From NCBI GenBank assembly GCA_021810815.1, contig JAJZHR010000118.1, forward strand, positions 1-7,138: a stretch of 7,138 bases of DNA, read 5' to 3'. The notes beneath the pieces were generated by a model that was not told the origin of the DNA, did not search any database, and worked only from the letters and a program-made list of their open reading frames with translations. This stretch comes from Acidobacteriota bacterium. Its GTDB lineage: Bacteria; Acidobacteriota; Terriglobia; Terriglobales; Acidobacteriaceae. Shown here piece after piece: positions 1 through 6,106 of the stretch. Made by a program: the position numbers and the translations under genes. Position 1 is the first letter of the stretch, and each line of letters begins with the position of its first letter.

Positions 1-123
1 CCAGGAGCTTTCCGGAAATCGATGCATCCCTGCAAGTATTTATATAACAACGACTTACACATAGCGACGTGCGCAACGTGGATCACGACGATTCTCGATG
101 CGCCTTGGCCGGACCAGGAAGAG

Positions 124-189
124 CACGACGGTCAACAGCCGGATACACGACGGTTGATGTCCGGATATACGACGGTCGACAGCCGGGTA
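124..189. repeat. Three 22-bp imperfect tandem repeats behind kdgT
   Basis: Three directly adjacent units of exactly 22 bp lie at 124-145, 146-167 and 168-189. Each begins YACGACGGT and ends CCGGRTA on the plus strand, with a more variable centre (CAACAG, TGATGT, CGACAG). The block ends one base before the complement of the kdgT stop codon, so on the transcribed strand it would be the start of the kdgT 3' untranslated region. Because 22 is not a multiple of three, the repeats cannot encode a regular peptide repeat. A possible decayed further copy, broken by insertions, is seen at 84-113 (CACGACG, then GATG, then CCGGA). The function is unknown: a protein-binding array (22 bp is about two helical turns) or simple slippage are both possible. 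Confidence 0.8.
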
Positions 190-190
190 T

Positions 191-1180
191 TCAGTCCACT
201 TCGTGCATGGAGGAGCCGTTTGCCAACTTTGCTCTTCGTCTGGTTGCGCGCGCATGCCACCATGCTGTCAAAGGCGGCGCAAACAGACTGGTGACGACGA
301 CGCTCGATGCTACCAGCATGGTGGCGGACTGCGCAGCGGCGGCATATTGATGATTGGCCGCAGCGACCAGTGCGGGCACAGCAGCGGCGTTTCCGGCTGT
401 GGTTGCGGCGGCAATGCCGGCTGTTCCCTCGCCCCCGATCAGCCGATCCGCAAGAATCAATACGCCTGCCGACAGCAGCAGGACCGCAAGGCCGAGGCCC
501 AGTCCAACCAGACCCGCCTCCCAGACGCGGTGAAGATCCAGCGTCGATCCGAGGGCGAAAGCGAAGAACGGAATCAGGACAGGCGCGGCCTGGCCCAGAA
601 ATGCTCGCAGCTCTGTGTCCAGATTGCCGAGCAGCATGCCGACACAGAGGGGCAGGATGGCGCCGATCAGGGTCTGCCAGGGAAAGGTGGAGAGGCCGGC
701 GACGCCCAGCGTGACCATGGTGAGAAAGGGGCCTGATTCGAGCGCCATGACCGAGTAGGACGCTGCGTCTTCCGCCGTCCCGTAGCGCGCCATCAGCGCC
801 ATGTACAAGCCGCCGTTGGTGTCGTTGATCGCAGCCACCACAGCAAGCGTGGACATGCCAGCGAACCAGCCGGACGCGACCGGCCGGATGCCGAGCAGAT
901 GCCCGAGTACGAGGCCAGCGGCAACGCCCAGAGCCACCTTCGCCAACAGCAACGCGCCGCCGCGCCGCGCGATCTTCGGCAGGGAGGCGAGGGGGATGGT
1001 TGCTCCCATGCAGACATAGAAGACAGCGAGGATGGGCAACGCCCCTGTGAACAGGCCGTTGGTGAAGGAGCCGAAGAATTCGCCTGCATGAGGCGCGACC
1101 GTGGCAATGACTGCGCCGCAGAGAAGCGGCACCATCATCAGCCCTCCGGGCACTCTTTCAATTGAACGCTTCAGCTTCAT
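191..1180 (-). CDS. kdgT: 2-keto-3-deoxygluconate permease (KdgT)
   Basis: Inner-membrane secondary transporter that imports 2-keto-3-deoxy-D-gluconate (KDG), the central intermediate of pectin, alginate and hexuronate breakdown; proton symport is known for the family. The 329-residue product matches the usual length (about 327) and, from memory, resembles the E. coli protein almost end to end. Shared stretches include IERVPGGLMMVPL (7-19), GSFTNG near 37-42, ILAVFYVCMGA (50-60), NDTNGGLYMALM (119-130), ALESGP (146-151), GNLDTELR (185-192), LIPFFAFALG (202-211) and GGEGTAGIAA (249-258). About ten hydrophobic segments are visible, with a short basic tail (ARATRRRAK). The ATG at 1180 is chosen because homology begins there; the open frame runs 201 codons further upstream, inside the preceding gene, without family character. 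The ribosome site is weak (GGGGA about 12 nt upstream). It lies 53 nt behind the hydrolase gene and is probably co-transcribed with it. Confidence 0.95.
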   Translation of the reverse strand: MKLKRSIERVPGGLMMVPLLCGAVIATVAPHAGEFFGSFTNGLFTGALPILAVFYVCMGATIPLASLPKIARRGGALLLAKVALGVAAGLVLGHLLGIRPVASGWFAGMSTLAVVAAINDTNGGLYMALMARYGTAEDAASYSVMALESGPFLTMVTLGVAGLSTFPWQTLIGAILPLCVGMLLGNLDTELRAFLGQAAPVLIPFFAFALGSTLDLHRVWEAGLVGLGLGLAVLLLSAGVLILADRLIGGEGTAGIAAATTAGNAAAVPALVAAANHQYAAAAQSATMLVASSVVVTSLFAPPLTAWWHARATRRRAKLANGSSMHEVD

Positions 1181-1233
1181 CGAGTCAGGGATTCCCCATC
1201 GGGCTTGAACGACCAGGCCCGCACTCTGCGGCG

Positions 1234-3375
1234 CTAGGTTGCATACATGGCAGCAATCTCGTAATCGAGAACGCCGGGAATCACAAACTCGATCACGCCC
1301 TCTGTGCGGTTGAAGGGGATGTCCTTGCCAGAGCGCAGCAACTGGACGCGCGAGACGCGCCTTCCCTGCGGAATCGACATCTTCACGCGCTGCTCTCCGA
1401 TGGGATAGTACTCGCGAATCCAGCCTTTGAACGCGCCGGGGTTGGTGTAGTTGAGCACGTGGAGAGCGTAGCCGGCCTGCGTCTCCCAGGCAAAGGTTTC
1501 CACCAGGCCCTTTCCCTCGACGGTCGCAGGGGCGTCTCCACGGGAGAGCCAGCGGACGGAATTCCGCAGCAGCATGGCGAGGTCGGTGTTGCCGGACTGC
1601 CAACTGGTGCGCTCGATGTCGCCAGCGAAGTAGACGAGTCGGCTCCGGCCCACCTCTTTGGCGACGAGGTCCGGCATGTCGGTTTTCTCCACGGGCGGGT
1701 ATGCGAGTTCGGGGGGATAGTTCACGTAGGGAGGGATGACGGTCATGATGGGATTCTGAACGGGTGCGGTGGGCTGGAGCCACTGAGCTCCGGGCAGCCA
1801 GTCGGTGTCAGTGAAGCCGTCCAGAATGGGATGGCTGCGCTCGATGCGCCCCATGAAGGCGTTGCCGACACGGGTGCGGCGCTCGCCGATGGCGTGAATC
1901 CCGAAGAGGTCGGCGATGCCGAAGTCCTTGCGGCGCTGATTGTTCTCGTTGTAGAGGCTGGTTTCGAAGGAGGCCATGATGGAGCCTCCGTTCTGCGCGA
2001 AGCTGCGAAGCCCTGCGCACTCGGCATCGCTGAGAAGAGCGATGTTGGGAAGGAGGATTGTCTTGTACTTCCTGATCTTCTGCGTGGTGAGATCGTGCTC
2101 ATGCAGGAAGTCGAAGAGGAAGCGGCCTTCGAGGAGAGCCTGGTAGATTCCGTGGATGTTCATCATGGGGTCGCCCAGCTCCGGAGAGCGGTAGAAGCGC
2201 TGGGTGCGCTGGCCCATGACAACGGCGATGTCTGCGATGCTGCTTTTGTTGACGAGATGCTGATCGTGGAGTGCGAGCCAGTCGTAGAACTCGCGGCCGG
2301 GCTCGTGCCAGCGGCGGTCCGCTCCGAGGCCGTCTTCGCCGCCGATGAAGTGGTACCAGGGAACCATGCCGCTGGCGACGGTTTCGTCCATCCACATCTG
2401 AGCTTCCTGGGTGGATTTGTGGATGTTTCTCCAGCGAGGCTTGCCGGTGGCGTAGGCTGCGGTCACATTGGTGGCGGTGTGTCCGTCCATGATGGCGTTG
2501 CAGACGCGGCCCTGAAGGGAGCAGCCCCAGATGGCCTCCTCCTCGCCTCCACGGCCCTGATTGTCGCAGTTGTACCACTGGGCGAGGCCCTTGAGCGCCG
2601 TCATGTCGGGGCCGGATTCGATGGCGCCGCCCATGTTGGCGAAGAACAGGTTGTCCGGGCCTTTCTGCTTCGCGATGCCGTCCCACATCTTCCACAGAAA
2701 GACGACGCGCTCGGTGTACTTCTGCCAGTAGGCGGGCGTGTCGAAGTGCGGCAGGTCCTTGCAGGCGGCGCAGTAGCACTCCGGCATTCTGCCGATGATG
2801 GGCCATGCATTGGTGAAGAGACCGTCGATTTCGTAGCGGGTGTTCACCTCGCGCATGAGGGCGGGCATGTGCTCGGTCATGTAGGTGGTGAAGATGCAGG
2901 TGTTGTAGAGCGCAGGCTCCTCGGCGGCGGGGATGGGATTGCCCAGCTTGTCGCGCCGGAACCATTCGGGGTGAGCCTGGAGGGCATCGCCCCAGTTGAG
3001 GTCGGGGCTGAAGCGGGCGACGACGCGCATGTTGCGCTTTTTCGCAGCGGCGACAAGCTCGCCGGTGAGGTCGCGCCCGTTGAGGAATTTGCTCCGCCGA
3101 TGAAACGGAACCTCGGAGGGGTAGAAGGCGATGATGCCGGTGACGGAGGCAAGGACGGCATCGCACTTCAGGCTGGCCCAGTAGTCGGCCCACTCCTCCA
3201 CATTGAGGACGGCGGGGTCGTGCTCGGTGATGTTGAGCTGGCCGACGCGGCGGACCTTCTGGTGCCAGGGGATGTGCTCGCCCACTGGCGCGGCTGCGAA
3301 GATATGAGCTGGCACGGATGCCGCGGCTGCGGCCGTTGCCGTAAGCGCCACGAAACTACGACGATTGATCTCCAA
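1234..3375 (-). CDS. Tat-exported GH42/GHL6-like glycoside hydrolase family protein
   Basis: Predicted exported carbohydrate-active protein of 713 residues. Residues 1-30 form a twin-arginine signal (NRRSFVAL at 4-11, then an Ala-rich core; cleavage probably near 27-30). Residues of about 45-375 look like the (beta/alpha)8 barrel of GH42-like and 'hypothetical glycosyl hydrolase 6' proteins (FYPSEVPFHRR near 84-94, ARFSPDLNWGD near 120-130, EIDGLFTNAW at 182-191). Cys160 plus Cys200, Cys202 and Cys205 (C-x-C-x-x-C) resemble the four-Cys zinc site of GH42 enzymes. Residues of about 380-500 form a glutamine-amidotransferase-like trimerisation domain (YKTILLPNIALLSDAE, then FAQNGGSIMAS). The last 90 or so residues look like a beta-sandwich. 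The acid Glu expected about nine residues before the C-x-C-x-x-C in GH42 is not present. TTG at 3375 is chosen as start because a good ribosome site precedes it and it places the RR pair at residues 5-6. The substrate is unknown; a uronide is inferred from the kdgT neighbour. Confidence 0.85.
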   Translation of the reverse strand: MEINRRSFVALTATAAAAASVPAHIFAAAPVGEHIPWHQKVRRVGQLNITEHDPAVLNVEEWADYWASLKCDAVLASVTGIIAFYPSEVPFHRRSKFLNGRDLTGELVAAAKKRNMRVVARFSPDLNWGDALQAHPEWFRRDKLGNPIPAAEEPALYNTCIFTTYMTEHMPALMREVNTRYEIDGLFTNAWPIIGRMPECYCAACKDLPHFDTPAYWQKYTERVVFLWKMWDGIAKQKGPDNLFFANMGGAIESGPDMTALKGLAQWYNCDNQGRGGEEEAIWGCSLQGRVCNAIMDGHTATNVTAAYATGKPRWRNIHKSTQEAQMWMDETVASGMVPWYHFIGGEDGLGADRRWHEPGREFYDWLALHDQHLVNKSSIADIAVVMGQRTQRFYRSPELGDPMMNIHGIYQALLEGRFLFDFLHEHDLTTQKIRKYKTILLPNIALLSDAECAGLRSFAQNGGSIMASFETSLYNENNQRRKDFGIADLFGIHAIGERRTRVGNAFMGRIERSHPILDGFTDTDWLPGAQWLQPTAPVQNPIMTVIPPYVNYPPELAYPPVEKTDMPDLVAKEVGRSRLVYFAGDIERTSWQSGNTDLAMLLRNSVRWLSRGDAPATVEGKGLVETFAWETQAGYALHVLNYTNPGAFKGWIREYYPIGEQRVKMSIPQGRRVSRVQLLRSGKDIPFNRTEGVIEFVIPGVLDYEIAAMYAT

Positions 3376-3379
3376 GAGT

Positions 3380-3388
3380 CTTCCTCTC
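3380..3388 (-). promoter_or_regulatory. Ribosome binding site that selects the TTG start
   Basis: The transcribed strand reads GAGAGGAAG, and its GAGG core ends 7 nt before the TTG at 3375. The only upstream in-frame ATG (3462) and another in-frame TTG 11 codons upstream lack such a site and would add a non-signal-like extension before the Tat motif. This site therefore decides the hydrolase start. Confidence 0.7.
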
Positions 3389-3464
3389 TCTCTTGCACGA
3401 TGAATCAAAGCAGGGTGGTTCCACTGTGCCCAACACACGCAGAACAGATAGCAAGGAAGCAAAA

Positions 3465-3506
3465 CTCTCTTCTCGGCTTTTCAGGCTCTCTTCTCAGTTG
3501 TTCAGG
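3465..3506. repeat. 21-bp tandem duplication in the hydrolase leader
   Basis: Two adjacent 21-bp units lie at 3465-3485 and 3486-3506. Both start CTCTCTTCTC and end TTCAGG on the plus strand, and 18 of 21 positions agree. The shorter word GCTTTTCAG of the first unit recurs at 3543-3551. The block lies about 90-131 nt upstream of the hydrolase TTG codon. Spacing of two helical turns would suit a dimer-binding direct-repeat operator, but the words are low in complexity and slippage could also explain them. Confidence 0.7.
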
Positions 3507-3573
3507 TATTGGGAGCGCGCATCTGCTGCTCGCGCCGGAACAGCTTTTCAGAAACAAAAACAGGCAGTCAACC

Positions 3574-4665
3574 TCAGTATGCGACTGGTGCTGTCGCCGC
3601 AGAATTTTTGACATACAGATCCAGGTTGCTCTTGACGATCAATTGCGGGATGACCCCTATGGCTGGCGGAGGAAGGATGCCTTCCGACAGGTAGCGATAC
3701 ATGGTTCGGATCGCAATGCTCCCTTGGGTTTCCGGGCATTGGTAAACAGTGGCCTTGACAGCGCCGTCCCGGATAAAAGAAACAAGCTCCGGAAAGAAGT
3801 CGGTGCTGACGACCGAGACAGCACCCAGTCGACCGGCATCCCGCAAAGCAGCCAATGCAGGCAGCGAGTTTGCGGTGCTGATGTATAGGCCGCGCAATTC
3901 AGGGTGGCTTCGCAGCAACTTGCGGACTCCGTTATAGGCTTCTTTGAAATCATCATGAGCGTCTATCACAGCAGCGACAGGGTGCCTTCCAGGCGCTTGC
4001 GAAATGGAGGATCGGAATCCCCGCACTTTTTCTGTATGACTGAAGTGCTCAAAATCACCAGTGAGAATAGCGACAGGGCCCTGCTTCCCCATGCAAACGG
4101 CTAGCATTTCCGCTGCCATTGCACCGCAGGTGAAGGGATGAGCGGTGATTGCCGTGAGACGGCCGGACTCGGGCGCATCCGTCGCAACGCAGATGACAGG
4201 TATCGCCAGACTTTCTGCTTCCCGAATGAGATCCGCTATTTGCAGCGTGTTGGCTGGGGCAGTGATGATACCGCCAACCCGGGCATCAAGAGCTGCCCGA
4301 AAGCTTTTCTGCTCCTGCTCCTCGGAACGGACATAGCTGTTGAAATTTATCTCCAAAGCTGACCGGAACGGCAGAGCGCCTTCCTCAATTCCCGCCCGCA
4401 AAAAGTCGAAGAACGAAGCAATCGCTATCGGAAGATTCACGGAAAGATGGAATCGGCGGTTCAACCTTAGATGCCGCGCTGCAAGATTGGGAGTGTAGCC
4501 GATCGCTTCAGCCATTTGCAGCACACGGGAGCGTGTCTTCTCGCTGATGCGCCCCCTCTGATGGAGAGCGCGATCTACCGTCGCTATGGAAACCCCCAAA
4601 GCGTCAGCAATTGCTCGAATCCCGGAAGCTGGCCTGCCAAGAGGTTCTTTCGCTTTAGATGCCAT
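3574..4665 (-). CDS. LacI-family transcriptional regulator
   Basis: Cytoplasmic DNA-binding regulator of 363 residues. An N-terminal LacI-type helix-turn-helix spans about 15-65 (IRAIADALGVSIATVDRALHQRG, then SEKTRSRVLQMAEAIGYTPN). From about 72 to 350 it has a periplasmic-binding-protein-like sugar-sensing domain (GIITAPANT at 132-140, VAILTGDFEHF near 198-208, STDFFPE near 287-293, VYQCPETQGSIAIR at 307-320). The recognition helix reads T-V-D-R-A-L where LacI and PurR types have T-V-S-R-A-L. This occurs in a subgroup whose sensor domain resembles the ribose/allose-binding type. The ATG at 4665 has no clear ribosome site and was chosen because the upstream in-frame extension is not protein-like. 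Its position between dehydrogenase and hydrolase suggests it controls this locus, probably with a pathway sugar acid as effector; repressor or activator cannot be told from sequence. Confidence 0.9.
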   Translation of the reverse strand: MASKAKEPLGRPASGIRAIADALGVSIATVDRALHQRGRISEKTRSRVLQMAEAIGYTPNLAARHLRLNRRFHLSVNLPIAIASFFDFLRAGIEEGALPFRSALEINFNSYVRSEEQEQKSFRAALDARVGGIITAPANTLQIADLIREAESLAIPVICVATDAPESGRLTAITAHPFTCGAMAAEMLAVCMGKQGPVAILTGDFEHFSHTEKVRGFRSSISQAPGRHPVAAVIDAHDDFKEAYNGVRKLLRSHPELRGLYISTANSLPALAALRDAGRLGAVSVVSTDFFPELVSFIRDGAVKATVYQCPETQGSIAIRTMYRYLSEGILPPPAIGVIPQLIVKSNLDLYVKNSAATAPVAY

Positions 4666-5006
4666 GGGAATCAACGAGATCGTGCGGCTTAAAACTAGCA
4701 CAGACGATACAGCGGGTGCTTTGCTCGATTCCTCCTTCTGGCAGGCGTCTGGCCAAAGGCAATCGGACGAACGTGCGATGAGGCCGAAGAGCCTGAGGAG
4801 CAGGGGCGAAAGCTCTACAGAGTGCAGGGCCGTCAGCGGCATCCGCCAGCCCGGGTATTTACTATGCGACACGAACTTTGATCCGGCGTGATTGCCTGTC
4901 CAGAGAAAGCCGAGCAGGCCGCCTGATCATGGCCGAGTCGACGCTCCCCGCCAATGCGCACCCAAGGAATCTCTGATCCCCTCGTGCCGGATTCCACGCG
5001 GTGGAC
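4666..5006. other. Gene-free gap between the dehydrogenase and LacI genes
   Basis: This 341-nt stretch holds the 3' flank of the dehydrogenase and presumably the promoter of the LacI gene. A 5-bp stem with a 3-nt loop (TCCAC-GCG-GTGGA, 4993-5005) sits just behind the dehydrogenase stop but lacks a T tract, so it is not a convincing terminator. The LacI reading frame stays open up to 4872, but that extension has no recognisable protein character. An extended -10-like TGC-TAGTTT near 4690-4700 (minus strand) has no matching -35 box. I see no small gene here. Confidence 0.5.
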
Positions 5007-5768
5007 CTACTGGTTGACTCCGCTGGCGAGATAGCCGCCATCGACGGAGACAATTTGCCCAGTGGTGAAGGAGCTTTCGTCCGACGCGAGATATACAGCG
5101 GCCCCGACCACCTCCTCGACCTTCCCGAAACGCTTCATCGGCGTTCTTATCAGGAGTTCCTGGCCGCGAGGCGAATCGAGCAGATCGCGGTTGAGATCGG
5201 TGGGGAAAATTCCAGGGGCGATCGCGTTCACGGTTACGCCCTGCGTCGCCCACTCAGTCGCGAGGGAGCGGGTCAGAGAGCCTACCGCCGCCTTGCTTGC
5301 GCCGTACGCGGCGACATCGCGGAAGGCAACAAAGGTGGAGAGCGACGCGATGTTGATGATGCGGCCCTGCTTCTGCTCCAGCATCGATCTGCCGAAAATC
5401 TGGCAGGCACGGAAGGTTCCATTCAGGTTGACATCCATAATGCTTTGCCAGAGCTCCTCTGGACAGTCCAGAGTCGGCACGCGCCTGGTGATTCCCGCAG
5501 AGTTGACCAGGATATCCACGCGGCCGAAGGAGGACCGGACAGCGTCGTGCAACTGTTGCAACGAAGAGCGGTCCGTGGCGTCGGACACGATTCTGAGCGT
5601 TCTGCGGTTGGCGGCCTCGATCCTGTCGGCAACGGCCTCCACCGCATCATGGGATCGAGAGGAAGCCACGACATCGGCTCCGGCAGCGGCCAGCCCAAGC
5701 GCGATGGCCCTTCCCAGGCCAGAGGTTCCTCCGACGATGACTGCGCATTTTCCCATTAAATCAAACAT
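5007..5768 (-). CDS. Short-chain dehydrogenase/reductase, KduD/gluconate-dehydrogenase-like
   Basis: Classical SDR of 253 residues, a cytoplasmic NAD(P)-dependent oxidoreductase and typically a homotetramer. Visible motifs are the nucleotide-binding loop GGTSGLG (13-19; the Thr usual before it is Val12), NSAG (89-92), Asn114 in DVNLNGTF, and the catalytic Ser142, Tyr155 and Lys159 (YGASK). The proton-relay and structural motif APG is at 184-186, and the tail is TGQIVSVDGGYLASGVNQ. The second beta strand ends in SSRS rather than in Asp, which suggests NADP(H) preference, by inference only. Overall it resembles gluconate 5-dehydrogenase and 2-deoxy-D-gluconate 3-dehydrogenase (KduD) types. With kdgT three genes away, a role in sugar-acid conversion is likely but the substrate is not proven. 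Start: MFDLMGK is the usual family N-terminus; an in-frame ATG four codons later is less likely. The ribosome site is weak. Confidence 0.9.
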   Translation of the reverse strand: MFDLMGKCAVIVGGTSGLGRAIALGLAAAGADVVASSRSHDAVEAVADRIEAANRRTLRIVSDATDRSSLQQLHDAVRSSFGRVDILVNSAGITRRVPTLDCPEELWQSIMDVNLNGTFRACQIFGRSMLEQKQGRIINIASLSTFVAFRDVAAYGASKAAVGSLTRSLATEWATQGVTVNAIAPGIFPTDLNRDLLDSPRGQELLIRTPMKRFGKVEEVVGAAVYLASDESSFTTGQIVSVDGGYLASGVNQ

Positions 5769-5808
5769 GCTGAATGTATGCCCCGGAATTGGTATCGCTA
5801 TCCAGATA

Positions 5809-5837
5809 ATTATTGCACGACAAAAACTAAATATGAA
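5809..5837 (-). promoter_or_regulatory. Predicted promoter of the dehydrogenase gene
   Basis: On the minus strand a -35 box TTCATA (5837-5832), a 17-nt spacer and a -10 box AATAAT (5814-5809) are seen, with TGC directly before the -10 (extended -10). Transcription would start near 5802, giving a leader of about 33 nt. The region is distinctly A/T-rich compared with its surroundings. Confidence 0.5.
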
Positions 5838-5848
5838 TTTCTAGTTTT
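5823..5848. promoter_or_regulatory. 7-bp inverted repeat over the dehydrogenase -35 box
   Basis: AAAACTA at 5823-5829 and TAGTTTT at 5842-5848 are perfect inverted copies separated by 12 bp, so arm centres are 19 bp apart. The predicted -35 box lies inside the spacer, so a protein bound here would block or contact polymerase. The arms are A/T-rich, so chance is a real alternative. Confidence 0.35.
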
Positions 5849-6106
5849 CGATGGAGAGAGAACGGCCTGAAAATATCCATCCGCGCAGACAGGCTTGCCC
5901 CCGTTCGGCAAGAAATACATGGGCCAGCCGCACACTGCGGATCGGCTCTTGCCAAGCTGCGGCTCCGGTCGCTAGAATCTCGGCCAGCACGATGCTGGCT
6001 TCCGGATTGATCTGACATGCGGAATTTCTTCTGGACCCGCATGTAATTCTTCAAGCAGTCGAAACATGTTGACGGCCTCACGGTCTTTCAGAAAAGAGCG
6101 GCATGA
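5841..6106 (-). pseudogene. Possible frameshifted remnant of an unknown small gene
   Basis: Two partial minus-strand frames follow each other with protein-like composition. The upstream one (6106 down to a TAG at 5974-5972) includes FLKDREAVNMFRLLEELHAG and then PEEIPHV. The downstream one, open from after a TGA at 6053-6051 to a TAG at 5843-5841, includes NPEASIVLAEILATGAAAWQ and then EPIRSVRLAHVFLAERGQ. A single-base indel near 6000-6020 would join them into about 85-90 residues. An ATG at 6067 has GAGG 8 nt upstream. I do not recognise the family. It overlaps the inverted repeats of this intergenic region, so these calls compete. GC-rich DNA often opens such frames by chance, hence low confidence. 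Confidence 0.22.
6015..6044. promoter_or_regulatory. 8-bp perfect inverted repeat upstream of the cupin gene
   Basis: ACATGCGG at 6015-6022 and CCGCATGT at 6037-6044 are perfect inverted copies with a 14-bp spacer, so arm centres are 22 bp apart. Each arm is followed on the plus strand by a similar word (AATTTCTTC at 6023-6031, AATTCTTC at 6045-6052). It ends 58 nt before the cupin ATG and about 245 nt upstream of the dehydrogenase start. A further 8-bp palindrome, AACATGTT, lies at 6063-6070. This is a candidate operator; no clear -35/-10 pair for the cupin could be placed. Confidence 0.5.

Larger units (their letters stand above)
3376..3573 (-). promoter_or_regulatory. Leader/promoter region of the hydrolase-kdgT unit
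   Basis: This 198-nt gene-free gap separates the LacI stop from the hydrolase TTG start. It is more A/T- and purine-biased on the transcribed strand than its surroundings and carries the 21-bp tandem repeat and the GAGG ribosome site. I could not fix a strong sigma-70 promoter. The best weak candidate on the transcribed strand is TTGGGC, an 18-nt spacer, then TTTGAT, ending about 35 nt before the start. No hairpin with a T tract for terminating the LacI transcript is evident, so read-through from the regulator is possible. Confidence 0.45.

Noticed and set aside
1..27. A possible leftward gene beginning at the ATG at 27-25 (minus strand), with A/T-rich DNA upstream
   Set aside because: Only nine codons are visible and the spacing of GCAGGG to the ATG is too short; it cannot be supported from this window.
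124..189. The 22-bp repeats as a CRISPR array
   Set aside because: The units are directly adjacent with no unique spacers and are imperfect.
1181..1783. Upstream extension of the kdgT frame by 201 codons
   Set aside because: It lies within the hydrolase gene in another frame, is Arg/His-rich and has no membrane or family character; KdgT homology starts exactly at the ATG at 1180.
1162..3888. A 908-codon open frame on the plus strand
   Set aside because: It is the antisense shadow of the hydrolase gene. The minus-strand product has a Tat signal, recognisable domains and family motifs, whereas the plus-strand translation has none and would overlap the LacI gene as well.
4731..4737. A perfect AAGGAGG on the minus strand upstream of the LacI gene
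   Set aside because: No ATG, GTG or TTG follows at 4-12 nt in any frame, so it does not mark a start.
4666..4872. Extension of the LacI frame to an ATG at 4872
   Set aside because: The 69 extra residues do not look like a domain, and LacI proteins carry the helix-turn-helix near the N-terminus.
5789..5805. A LacI-type operator around TGGTATCGCTATCCA before the dehydrogenase
   Set aside because: Only the outer TGG/CCA pair; the inner bases do not form a palindrome.
5001..5844. Two plus-strand frames of about 250 codons opposite the dehydrogenase
   Set aside because: They mirror the SDR gene, which has all catalytic and cofactor motifs; the antisense products have none.
5827..6081. An 84-codon minus-strand frame in the divergent region
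   Set aside because: Its composition (Arg, Ser, Cys-rich) looks random, and it is out of phase with the two more protein-like frames in the same place.
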